A stretch of 27,358 nt of DNA from Gnetum montanum (lineage: Eukaryota > Streptophyta > Gnetopsida > Gnetales > Gnetaceae). Positions 1-8,944 of this stretch are shown piece after piece. A program made the position numbers and the translations under genes. The stretch spans positions 242,682-270,039 of the forward strand of contig MNCI01004224.1 in the NCBI GenBank assembly GCA_015680685.1, written 5' to 3'. Under the pieces are notes generated by a model that saw only the letters and a program-made list of their open reading frames with translations, made no database searches and was not told where the DNA came from. The first letter of the stretch is position 1. Every line of letters begins with the position of its first letter.

Positions 1-40
1 CGCGGCGGCCGCGATATCGCGTACGTGATATCGTGGCACA
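1..40. other. GC-rich palindromic start, possibly a clone junction
   Basis: The first 40 bases differ sharply in composition from the purine-rich DNA that follows. They hold a NotI-type site (GCGGCCGC, 5-12), two GATATC sites (13-18 and 27-32) and a near-palindrome, 12-33. This could be residual cloning or adapter sequence at a contig end, or a natural CpG-rich palindrome. The sequence alone cannot decide. Confidence 0.3.
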
Positions 41-141
41 TGCAGGTCGCGTCTCATCACTTATGGAGTAGATTCAGCAAAGAGCTTATAGAGTAGAGGT
101 AGCAAAGAATAGAGTCAAAACATGTGGAGTAGATTTACTAT

Positions 142-730
142 AGAAAAATAAAATGCAAAGAGAAAAATATGGAAAAATACCTAAAACTGTGATAAGCATA
201 GGGCATGGTTAAATTGTGTGAAGAAAATCCAATAGAGAGTAGGGTTAGATCGAGTGGAGTAGATTTGGTAGAGAGTAAGGCTAGATTAGGCATGTAGGCT
301 ATGATGAGAAGAGAGCAAGATTTATGATGAGATCTACTAGAGAGTAGGATTTGATGAGCAAAGAGTAGGGTCAAATACCATAGAGAAGGTTTAGCAAAGA
401 ACAAGATTAGATTGGGTAGAGTATATTTAGTAGTGAAAAGTAAAATTAAAAAGAAAAAGAGGAAAAAAATACTTGAAATAGTAAATTGTGATAAGTAGAG
501 AGCAGGGTGAAATTACATGAAGTAAATCCCATAAAAGAGCAGGGTTAAATTATGTGGCACAAATTTAAAAAAGAGTAGGATCAAATTAGGTGTGTAGGTT
601 GTGATGAGTAGAGAGAAAGGTTAAATCAAGCTTGGAGAGTTTTTGGAAAGAGATTGGTGAGTTGCGAGGGTTAAAAAGGTAGTGTTTAGATTAGGGATGT
701 TAGTGTATAGATTTTGAGGGTGGGGATTAA
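142..730. repeat. Diverged tandem duplication, unit about 300 bp, purine-rich
   Basis: Two diverged direct copies lie at about 142-434 and 435-730. For example, the block GGCATGTAGGCTATGATGAG near 291 is matched by GGTGTGTAGGTTGTGATGAG near 590, 299 bp later. Within each copy, short GAGTAGGGTTAAATT-like submotifs recur. The plus strand is strongly A+G rich and poor in C. Open frames across it come from the skew and are not genes. No coding or RNA gene is visible. Confidence 0.6.
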
Positions 731-1062
731 AGGGGGTAGAAAATAGTAATGTTTGAATTGGAGGAAGGGATAAGCACTAATATAAAAGTAGTATCTAAAA
801 GGTTTTTAGGTGAGGAGGGGATGGGGAGGTTGCAGGGGTTAGAAAAAAAGTAGTGTTTAGTTGGTGGGGAGAGGAGGTCACTAACAAAAAGGTAGTTCCT
901 TAAACATTTTTAGGGGGATAGGAAGTTTTAGGGATAAGAAAAAAGTAATGTTTAATTAGTCAAGGAAGGGGGGTGGGGTGTGGCTAACAAAAAAGTAGTG
1001 TATGAGCATATATTTGAGAGGTGGCTTAGAGGGGTTGTAAGAGCAAAAGTAGTATATAGATA
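680..1062. repeat. G/A-rich degenerate minisatellite
   Basis: The motif AAAAGTAGTGTTTAG, or close variants, recurs about every 50-100 bp (near 680, 740, 787, 848, 944, 993 and 1048), separated by G-runs such as GGGGTGGGG. The strand skew continues that of the preceding repeat. No gene is seen here or in 1063-1314, which is AT-rich. Confidence 0.5.
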
Positions 1063-1314
1063 GTGTTTCATGTTTTGCATGATAGACATCTTTCAAAAGT
1101 ATAGATTGTTTCATTTTTTGCATGATGCAAGTGTTTCATTTTTTATGTGACACCTTTAAATAGTTAAGAATAGCCTTTAAGCCTTAAAACTTTTGGCTAA
1201 CTAGCTAAAGCATAAATAATGAAAATTTAAAAGAGAGGACAATAACATCCTATTACAGTAAGAGCTTACTTACATGTGAACAAAAAACAAAACTTGATTG
1301 GTTTATGACATAAA

Positions 1315-1743
1315 TTTAATGATGTATGAGCTTGGACTTATGAGGATCTTAAAAATTTTAATCCTCTCATGATAATGGATACTAGATGTCCTATACCTAA
1401 AACAAAATTATTTAGCAAAAACTTAGACATGTTAACCCCAAGATTGAACCATTAATGAAGGAAAAAATTGATAAACTATTAGTTAGAATCTAAAATTATA
1501 CATCTTGTTAGGCATTTTGGTTGAATATCAAATTTAGTATTAGTTGGGAAATAAATGGATGAATTTCTATTATGTATTCATTTTTGTAATGTTAATGCCT
1601 CTTGCATCAAGGATAACTATCCTGTTTCTATAATGGAGAAACAATTGCAAATTGTGAACGATGTATACACATATTGATTTTGAGACAAATATTCAAGATA
1701 TAATGCATTTATTTAGATGATTTAGCTATTTTCTCTAAGGATT
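1315..1743 (+). pseudogene. Fossil Ty3/Gypsy reverse transcriptase, plus strand
   Basis: Three stretches in plus-strand frames read like plant Gypsy RT. AWTYEDLKNFNP (about 1328-1365) is the segment before the RT core. NASCIKDNYPVSIMEKQLQ (about 1590-1650) corresponds to the usual N-R-A-S-x-K-D-N-Y-P-L-P block. IYLDDLAIFSKD (about 1706-1742) contains the catalytic YxDD box. Frameshifts, stops and an internal deletion separate them. The orientation is opposite to the two large elements, and the motif wording differs from their RT, so this is an older insertion of another Gypsy lineage. It cannot be functional. Confidence 0.65.
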
Positions 1744-1745
1744 AG

Positions 1746-2171
1746 TGTGACATCCCATCCCCGAATGTCATGGCAAACGTCATATATACATTATATTAGA
1801 CAATATGCATAAGAAGAAAATATACCAAATGTCAAATATATGTAACATTCAACATTATCTAGATCATGCTCTAAGAGTGTTCCTTAGGGGTTTCTTCCTT
1901 CAACATCTATTCCTTAGAGGCAATCCAACACTACCACCATAATTAGGCCTATAACCTAGCCAGAAGGGATGGCCAATCCACTTCCTATCCTGCTTCACCT
2001 AGCTCTCATGACTTGCCTGTACTGGCTCCACCTCTCCATGCTGGCACAACCTCTAAGTTTAGGTATAAATGTCTTAGGTCAAAGCCCCAAAGGTTACCTC
2101 AAGAGACACATTCATTATTATAATACACCCTTTTGTATTTCAATTACAACTACCCTTTTGGGTCTTGTTAT
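1746..2171. other. Possible LTR fragment starting TGTGACATCCC
   Basis: Directly after the fossil RT the sequence begins TGTGACATCCC, a start often seen in plant Gypsy LTRs, and runs 426 bp to the insertion point of the large element. No matching terminal sequence or target duplication could be identified, partly because the large element interrupts it. The open frame at 1969-2208 has no recognisable motif and I do not call it a gene. Confidence 0.25.
2167..2171. repeat. Target site duplication GTTAT, left
   Basis: GTTAT directly precedes the first TG of the left LTR and is repeated directly after the right LTR (19265-19269). A 5-bp duplication is the normal footprint of Ty3/Gypsy integrase. 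It shows that the whole 17.1 kb unit moved as one insertion. Confidence 0.9.
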
Positions 2172-2885
2172 TGTAACAACGGAAAACGTCGGTCGCTGGA
2201 AATACTGAGTGGAAATCTGTGTACACAGTTCCAACCCTGGATCCGTGCGAGGGCAATGTTGGAGAAAATAAATCCGAGGTGCCCTGAACGGTCTTGTCAA
2301 TCAGACAGGGAGTTACTTAATTAGTAAAATTTTTGTGATAATTGGATGGCAAAATGATGATTTTTATGAGAAGATATGATATCATTAACCTCGAAGGTAA
2401 TTGAAAATAATGTAATCGATTTAAAGCGTTTGCAAAATCCGTATAGATAGGACACAGGAAATCGGATCTAGAGAACGTACAACCCCAAGATCTGGGATTT
2501 AACTTATGAATAAAATATTTTGGATACAAAGATTATAGATGGACTTCGGTTTAGATGAAGCACATGCCAACAACAAGAAAGCTATTTAAAGATAAAACAA
2601 GCCAAGGTCGATCTACCTTGTTCTAGCCAATATGGGTGCAAGGAAATTAGACCCGAAGCAAAGTATCCTTTAACTGGCTATTTCTGATCAAGGATTCTTG
2701 CCAATCACTTTTGATGTTCTTACGGTCGCTGGTGTTCTTTTTCTCTCTCATCAATCTTTACCAAAAGTTGTCAATAATTGCCAACAAAAGAGAATCGCTC
2801 ACGGAGAAAGTGTTCCTATCCAGAAAAATTTTTTTGCCTCCATTTTTCTTTTCTCTCCTATTTTTTTTATCTTTGTCGACTGAAA

Positions 2886-2894
2886 TATTTATAA
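2886..2894 (-). promoter_or_regulatory. LTR TATA box (3' LTR copy)
   Basis: The minus strand reads TTATAAATA, about 820 nt into the LTR from its U3 end. It is conserved in the 5' LTR (18455-18463), where it would drive element transcription. The second element has TATAAAAA at the equivalent place. Confidence 0.6.
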
Positions 2895-2984
2895 GGTTGG
2901 GGTTAGGAGAAAAACATGGTTTAGATGACACATGTCCTGAACCTACAAGATGCCGTTGACCTGGTGTGTTTGTGTTTGAAGCTT

Positions 2985-3600
2985 ACAGCGCCACGCTGCA
3001 TTACGCTCTGAAGCGTAATGCATCGTAAACCACTTTTGCTGGAGCTTTGGCAACAAATTGTTCTTTGATTACGCTGCAATACGCTAGAGAACGTATTATG
3101 GCGTATGAATTGTTGATGCCTAAATTGTGGTGTCTTTGTTACGCTGCATCATGTTAGATTATGCTGCATAATGTAATTCAGCGTAAAATAGCGAACTTGC
3201 AAAAAATTGAAGTGTTGTCGTCGTGCTTCCTTTGTTTCTTCTCAGCCTTTCTGGGGTTTATTACGCTACACTACGTATTGCAGCATAATATGCCCCTTAA
3301 CCAAAGAAAAAAACTTGTTGGAATGTGCAGCATGCTGCAGATCGTTGCTTAAGCCTTGTGATTTTGCCGAGTCGTCGGAGTCTCGAATTTTTTCCATCTT
3401 TAATGTTGTGAAGGACTACCTTCTGGTATTACCCTGCATTATGCGACGTTATGCTATGTTGCGTAACACGGCGTAATATGCCAAAAGTTAAGATATTCGG
3501 GACATAAAAAACTTGAAAAGTTGAAAGCTTTCTGTCGTGCACCCCTTGTCTTGTTTTGTCCTCTAGAGCTTATTACGTTGTGCTACGTAGCATGGTAGAA
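2985..3600. repeat. U3 array of TTACGC / GCGTAA motifs
   Basis: U3 is crowded with short, mutually inverted motifs: TTACGCTGCATCATG, ATTACGCTGCAATACGCT, GCGTAATGC, TTGCGTAACACGGCGTAAT and variants, at roughly 2999, 3068, 3138, 3260, 3430-3480 and 3570. Adjacent copies can pair with each other. The array is repeated in the 5' LTR. Position upstream of the TATA box suggests promoter or enhancer elements; that is inference. Confidence 0.6.
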
Positions 3601-3703
3601 CATACCCTTAGCTAAAAAGGGAACTTGCTGAGCCGCGAATTGTCACAAATCCTTGTCTAAGTTGCGAGATTTCGCTGAACTGTCGAGGCCTCGAAATTTT
3701 CAC

Positions 3704-3778
3704 GGTGTTTCAATGGCCCCTCTTTGTTGACGTTTAGAGGGCTTGCCTAAAAGACGTCGACAAAGAATACAAAACACC
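3704..3778 (-). other. Conserved hairpin across the 3' LTR/PPT junction
   Basis: An outer stem pairs GGTGTTT (3704-3710) with AAACACC (3772-3778). A middle stem pairs TCTTTGTTGACGT (3721-3733) with ACGTCGACAAAGA (3754-3766), 12 of 13 positions. An apical stem pairs TTAG with CTAA. The PPT lies inside. The second element has the same fold with compensatory changes (23844-23928). Confidence 0.65.
3713..3725 (-). other. Polypurine tract (PPT)
   Basis: The minus strand reads AAAGAGGGGCCAT, directly followed by the TG of the 3' LTR. This is the expected place and composition for the plus-strand priming site of reverse transcription. The second element has AAAGAGGGGCCAA at the same position. Confidence 0.85.
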
Positions 3779-4880
3779 ATAAAGGTAAAGGCATCAACAA
3801 CGTTCGTCGGTGATTGCTCAAATGTTGGTCTGTCAAACTTGGGAGTGCAAAGGGTAGAGGGGGGAAAGAGCATAGGAGGGATTTTTTAGAAGTGAGAGAA
3901 AGGAGGTTTGGGGAAGACTCAAGTATGTGAACATGAAACTTTCATGAATAAGTTATTAGGCATCTTTTGTGAGAAGTGACGCTGCCATACTACATGTGAA
4001 GGGCTTGCGCAAACGTGTTACGCCCATATGGCCTAGATGAGTTGTTTTACATCCATTTTGCCAAGCTTTGCACCCTTTTTTTGAATGTAAATTACATTCC
4101 ACGAGGCGCATTGTGTTACACCAGTTCATGGACATGATGATGCAAAAGAATTGATTAAATGTTCACATTCTGTACAAACAAAGAAGAGAGTAAAGATGAT
4201 CATAAGGATAAGGGAAGGGGAAGGCGAAGTAAGGTACCCAATAGAGGGAGAGGTAGGGTTTGCACTCCCAAGTAGCCAAGCTAGTCCGACCAGCCACTTC
4301 AGAACACCGTGACACTTCAACTTCTAATGAACGCATTCTCGATCAATGCTATCGTAACAAGTAACCTGCAAAACATAACAGAGAGCAGAGAGCCAAAAGC
4401 AATTGTCCTAATCACTAGGGAGGCTATTGAAACAATCATCGTTGAGGTGAAAAGGAGAGCATAGGCCATGAAACAGGGACTGTAGAAAGGAGAAAGCATC
4501 CCAATGTTGATGCCGCAGTTCATGAAGTCACCGTTGATAGCCAGATTCATCTTGCTCAAATGACTGGGCAAAGAACCAGTCAGGTGAACCTACTAAGCCA
4601 GAATCTGGTGACGGTGATGGGTGGAGGCTACTGAAACTATGGATGACCACAGTTTCTTTAAGGCCCCAAGTGGCAAAGTTGATCCCAGGAGCTGCAACTA
4701 TAGAGTGGCTATCGTAGCAACATCTCTGAGGGATCAGTAGCATGCCTTTCGGCACATCCGAGGAATCAGTAGGATGCCAATGGGGTAGTGGTGTTGCATC
4801 CGTTCCAATGCCTTACCATAGGGATGCGGTGCAAGAGTGATCACACTCGCTTGCTTCATGGATTATCTGTTGACAAATCC
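3779..4880 (-). other. 3' untranslated region, non-repetitive part
   Basis: Between the PPT hairpin and the minisatellite lie about 1.1 kb without retroelement coding motifs. The only protein-like signal is the weak leucine-rich-repeat resemblance at 4317-4720, listed separately. Otherwise I see nothing identifiable. Confidence 0.5.
4317..4720 (-). pseudogene. Possible captured LRR-protein fragment in the 3' UTR
   Basis: One minus-strand frame reads VATIATL, a stop, LQLLGSTLPLGALKKL, then two stops, then HLTGSLPSHLSKMNLAING, and finally a hydrophobic stretch of about 40 residues ending at a stop at 4317. The LxGSLPxxLxxMxL pattern and the spacing of leucines resemble plant leucine-rich repeats followed by a membrane segment. 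A captured host fragment is possible, since plant retroelements sometimes carry them. Chance resemblance cannot be excluded: only one to two repeats fit and stops interrupt them. Confidence 0.25.
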
Positions 4881-5240
4881 TAGCTTTGAGTCCTGGTTGA
4901 CCATTGTTGCTGGTTTTAAGTCTCAGCAGACCATGGTCCCAGTTTAACATCTGGGTAGACTGCAACCTACTAGTTTTATGTCCTAGCAGATGGTGGAAGA
5001 GCTAGTTTATGGTCCCAACAGATCATGCTATGGGTGTCAGTTTTATGTCATGACCCAGGGACAAGTCTGTGCTGGTTTAGCATCTCAGCAGATGTATGCT
5101 TACCTTGCCAGTTTCACGTCATGGTGGACGGTCAAAAACTTTGCAAGTTTAGCGTCTTGGTGGACACGTGCAAAAAATACTAGTTTTATGTCTTAGCGGA
5201 CATGTACAACTTTGCCAGTTTTACGTCATAGCAGACATTT
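4881..5240. repeat. 3' UTR minisatellite, 11-12 degenerate units of 30-35 bp
   Basis: The unit AGTTTTATGTCTTAGCGGAC repeats with drift at about 4884, 4912, 4940, 4972, 5005, 5040, 5075, 5110, 5145, 5181 and 5217. It lies just downstream (in element sense) of the integrase stop. Tandem repeats in a hypervariable 3' UTR are established for Tat/Ogre-type elements, where they can seed satellite DNA. The second element has a homologous array at 24848-25217. Confidence 0.85.
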
Positions 5241-5270
5241 GTTACCTTTGCGTTTAAGCTAAGTCAACTT

Positions 5271-6609
5271 TTAGGCGTAGTACCGCTTCAAATACAGATG
5301 ATTCACTGGATTCGGGTGTTTGTTGCCGTTGATGTTTGCTAGCCTGAATGCTCCATTGCCATATGCATTGGTAACCAAGAAAGGACCTTCCCAATTTGTA
5401 GAGAATTTGCCTGCTGGTTCACGAATAGCTTTGAGAACCAAATCTCCTTTCTTGATCGATCGTTGATGCAAGTGGCGATGATGCTTCTGTCTCTGCCTGT
5501 TTTGATACCTTTCAATGGTGTCGAGCGTCTGGATGCACTTCTCCTCCACTGAGTCTAAATCCACAATCCTAGACTCGTTGTGTTGAGTCTCATTTATAAT
5601 CTTGGAGAGGACCATTCGCAATGAGGAAAATTGCAATTCCAAGGGTAGCACTACTTCGAATCCATAGACTAGGCTATAGGGCATCTTGTCTGTAGCTGTC
5701 TTGCACATCATATGATACACCCATAGTACATAAAGGATTTTCTCATGCCATCACTTTTTGTTGCTACTGAGCATCTTTTTCAACAAGTTGATGACCACTT
5801 TGTTCGTTGCCTCTACTTGACCATTTGCTTGTGGGTAATAGGATGAAGAAAAATATTGCTTGATGCCAAGGTTATCGCAAAAAGATTTGGTTTCAGCACT
5901 GCTGAATTGTGGCCCATTGTCAGTCACAATAGGCATAGGAAGCCCAAATCTAGTTACTATATTGTCTAAGATGAAATGGCACACATGTTGAGATGTAATC
6001 TTCTGTAGGGGGATAGCCTCCACCACTTGGTGAAATACTCAGTGGCGGTGATAATGAAGCTATGTCCTATGGAAGATTTAGGCGTGATGGAACCTACGAT
6101 GTCTAGTCCCCATCGTTGGAATGGCCAAGTAATTTGTGTAATGTGTAACTCGGTTGGTGACACATGTGTTAAGTTTGCATAACGCTGGCAAGTGTCACAT
6201 GTCCTGACCTTGGTAAGGCAGTCTTTTTCCATGTACGACCAATAGTACCCTAGGCGTTTGATTTTAGTAGCCATGGCTTGCGGGGCTACGTGTCCTCCAC
6301 ATAGCCCCTCGTGGACTTCGCTAACTATTCGTTGTGCTTGGTCATTATTAACGCAGGTTAGCAATACCCCATCAAAAGAGCGTTTATAGAGAGTACTGTC
6401 TTCGATGATGATGTATTGCTTGGCATGCTTGCGCACTACGTCTTTTTGTGAATATGTTAGCTCATGTGGTGGTTCGCCATGCAGCAGGTAAGTCTTAATG
6501 TTGTCATACCATTCTGGTGTTCCTTCTATGTTTAATGAAGAGATTTGTGATGCTTGAATGACAAGGTTTGTATATTCCATCATTAAAGTGGGCCATGTTG
6601 CAAACAAAT
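5271..6609 (-). pseudogene. INT: Integrase, decayed
   Basis: From the right, the zinc-binding region holds HEGLCGGH (about 6319) and CDTCQRY, the His and Cys pairs of an HHCC finger. The core then gives WGLDIVG (first Asp), VTDNGPQFSS (second Asp) and YYPQANGQVEATNK (Glu), so all three DDE residues are present. A GPF module (WEGPFLVT) and the ending NPVNHLYLKRYYA close the protein, with no chromodomain, as in non-chromovirus Gypsy. A frameshift lies near 6026 (around TKW) and an in-frame TGA at 5751. Integrase would insert the cDNA into the genome and leave the 5-bp GTTAT duplication seen here. Confidence 0.9.
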
Positions 6610-7399
6610 GTGGTGGCATGTTTAATGCCAGTGTGGCTACTGCATTGGCTACAGCGTTTTCATTATGAGGCACGTGTTGGACATCGGTTGTCATGAATTG
6701 TTTTAGAAGATCTTTAGCCATATCATAGTAGGGCTGTAGATATACATCTTTGCAGGCGTAGACCCCTATGATTTGATTGATGATGAGCATCGAATCGCCT
6801 AGAATTGCTAGGTGTTGAACATTGAGTTCCTTAGCTATCAACAATCCCCTTAGGAACCCCTCATACTCTACCACATTGTTTGTAGAAGGGAAGGCTAGGC
6901 GGTAAGCCAGTGGACTCACATCCTTAAGGGAAAGCATAATGACAGTAGCAGCACTACTACCTTTGGTAGTCGAAGCTCTGTCGAAGTATAACGTCGCTTC
7001 GAGGCCTATTGATACAGGGCTTAAACTATATACATGTTCATCTAGGAATTCTGGCTATATCATAGCTTGATTGTGAATAGGCGATGTTGCAAGCTAGTTA
7101 GCTATAGCTTGACCTTTAGTGGACGATTGGCCAACATAATGCAAGTCCAATTCAGCTGTGATAGCTTTTCAACGAGCTATCCTACTACTTTCATACAAGT
7201 TTCTTGAAATAGCTCGCAGAACATTGTTTTTGCAAATTATATTGACCTGGCTGCGGAAAAGATAATGTCTACATTTCTTGAGTGCGAAAACCAATGCCAA
7301 ACAGTTACGCTCCACTTCATTGTACCTCGTTTTGTACGCAAATAGAGCATGACTTAGATAATAGATAGGGGCTTCTAACCATCGTTCCTTTTTTGGCAA
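6610..7399 (-). pseudogene. RH-aRNH: RNase H plus second, archaeal-type RNase H
   Basis: The first, Gypsy-type RNase H ends here (YYLSHALFAYKTRYNEVERN and CLALVFALKKCRHYL). A connection with several stops follows (TGG to TGA at IAR/KAI, TAG at two further places). The second RNase H has Asp in YFDRAS, Glu in NNVVEYEGFLRGL and Asp in ILGDSM. The fourth acidic position is Asn (AVANAVATLA, about 6644), where the second element keeps Asp (TITDALATLA). Dual RNase H is an established mark of Tat elements; the enzymes remove the RNA template during cDNA synthesis. Frame relative to RT changes near 7400. Confidence 0.85.
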
Positions 7400-8376
7400 A
7401 GTAACGCAGCTATAGACACATTTAAGCTTGCCAGATAAATATAAAAAGGCTTATTCCTTTGTGGCGGGAAAATCGTTGGTAAGTGTTGCAGCTCCTTCTT
7501 CAGTTTGTCAAATGCACATGGGCAATCATCGGTCCATTTAAAATTAATGCCCTTCTTAAGGAGATGTTGCATAGGATGTAATTTATTTGTTAACTTTGAA
7601 ATGAACCGCCTAATAAATTGTAGTCTGCCCTGCAACCCATGTAGTTCCTTGAGGTTTGTAGGTGGCGTTAAATCATCCATAAAGGACAGAAGTGCGTGAC
7701 CAACTATTGTATCGATCAGCTGGTCGATACTCAGTAATGGGAAGTTGTCCTTAATCATGGCTTTGTTAAGATCTCGGAAGTCTATGCAGATGCGTATTCC
7801 TCCCGTTTTCTTAGAGACTACTACAATGTTGGACACCCAGTCCGAGTAATCGAATTTGTGGATAAAACCCTCCTGATATAGCTTAGTGATTTCATTACGC
7901 ATTACTAGCACGATTTCTGGCTTAATCTTTCATGCCTTCTGTCTCATTGCTTTGATGCATGGGTCTAAAATTATGTTATGCTGTATTAATCTCGGATCCT
8001 ATCCTGGCATGTATTTGTATGACCACGCAAATACAGCAGCATTATTTTGGAGCACTTCCATTATGCCACTCAGCGTCTGTTGGTCTAAGAGAGAATTAAC
8101 CCTAAGAGTTTTACTTTCGCCTTTGTGCGTAACCACAGAGACCTCGTTGAGAGGGTCTTCGATCACATCACCAGCTTCCAGGTTTAGAGTTCAGGCTAGA
8201 TTTTTTGGCCAATCTGGGGATATTTTTGATGTTGCTATGGTTGCGTCACAGAGGGAAGGGTCTATTCCTATTAGTGTGTGGTTGAGCTGTCTAATGGTCT
8301 TCCCATGCGGGCTTGTTAAGGCCAGGGGTGTGAATAAAGTTGCGTCCATTTGCGAATTGCCCTGCAAAACCACCAA
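7375..8376 (-). pseudogene. RT: Reverse transcriptase with core deletion
   Basis: One minus-strand frame runs from 8376 to 7375 with a few stops. The pre-RT segment ends with VFAWSYKYMPG, then the fingers (EGFIHKFDYSDWVSN, RICIDFRDLNKAMIKDNFP). After GHALLSFMDD the text jumps to LTPPTNLKELHGLQGRLQF, which in this family lies at the end of the thumb/connection. Roughly 100-130 codons are missing, including the YVDD active site, and the frame is kept. The polymerase is therefore dead. The start near 8361 follows a splice-acceptor-like TTTTGCAG on the minus strand. I see no better ATG. Confidence 0.88.
8362..8375 (-). other. Candidate 3' splice site before the RT frame
   Basis: The minus strand reads TTTTTGGTGGTTTTGCAG then GGC, a U/G-rich tract ending in CAG at 8362, at the point where RT-frame coding quality begins. 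Ogre elements are known to splice out an intron between the gag-protease and RT reading frames. No convincing matching donor was found after the protease (13300-14050), so this is a suggestion only. Confidence 0.35.
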
Positions 8377-8944
8377 AAATGGAAGTTGTTACACTATTTT
8401 TTCTGCCGATCTATTGAAACAATAATAGCTTATTATTTCGTGTGTTAGAGTTGCATATTAGGGAAGCTCCCAGTTTAAGGTCTTGGTGGATCGTTACAAT
8501 ATGCATAGTTTATGATGGCGAGCCAGGCTTCCTAGATGCTAGTGTGTAACTTCTGTAAAGTAAGATGAAAGATATAACGTGGCATGTCTAGCATGTCGGA
8601 ATAATTGAATTTAAATTTTTGTACAGACCGAAGTTAATGCAGCCAGATTACGAGGTGATAAGCTATGCATTAGTTTAGGGTCATTTCGGACCGCGGTTCA
8701 TACGATATCTAGGAAATTAATGCCCCGATCTTCATGTTTTATGTCATACTGACGCTGGCATTTTGGGAAAGTTTTGCATTGATCGGGCAAAAAATTAGTT
8801 AGTTTCAAACATTTCATTTATAAACTAGTGGTTCATGCTCAAAATAGACCATAGATATCGCGAGTTTGAATCTAGCTATAGTGGAAAGGGAGCGGAAGCA
8901 AGGCGTAAACAGACGATTTTGCAAAGATTTGTTCAATTACAACT
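8377..8944. other. Spacer between RT and the antisense cassette
   Basis: There is no coding signal on either strand. It contains isolated copies of the element-wide motif: CAGTTTAAGGTCTTGGTGGA near 8470 and TAGTTTAGGGTCATTTCGGA near 8672. The latter closely matches the repeats on the other side of the cassette (13612-13683). Confidence 0.5.
8817..8824 (+). promoter_or_regulatory. Candidate TATA box of the antisense cassette
   Basis: TTTATAAA lies 121 bp upstream of the ATG at 8945, a plausible distance for a plant core promoter with a short 5' UTR. Such AT-rich octamers are common by chance. Confidence 0.3.

Larger units (their letters stand above)
2172..3712 (-). repeat. 3' LTR of the large element (1541 bp)
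   Basis: Almost its full length aligns with 17741-19264. On the minus strand it starts TG at 3712 next to the polypurine tract and ends CA at 2172. U3 (about 3712-2895) contains an array of TTACGC/GCGTAA motifs, and a TATA box lies at 2886-2894. R plus U5 run to 2172. Compared with the 5' copy, a short segment near 2965-3000 is rearranged. Open frames within it on either strand have no coding features. Confidence 0.95.

Noticed and set aside
2711-2959. Hydrophobic open frames in the LTRs (2698-2959 and 18283-18584)
   Set aside because: They lie in the R/U5 part of both LTR copies over a pyrimidine-rich tract. They are explained by low complexity and have no start context or family match.
4881-5240. 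CRISPR-like array of regularly spaced repeats
   Set aside because: The units are degenerate, have no unique spacers of constant length, and sit in a plant retroelement 3' UTR; they are a minisatellite.
7886-8425. 179-codon plus-strand open frame opposite RT
   Set aside because: The minus strand here has unmistakable RT and pre-RT text; the plus frame has no recognisable domain.
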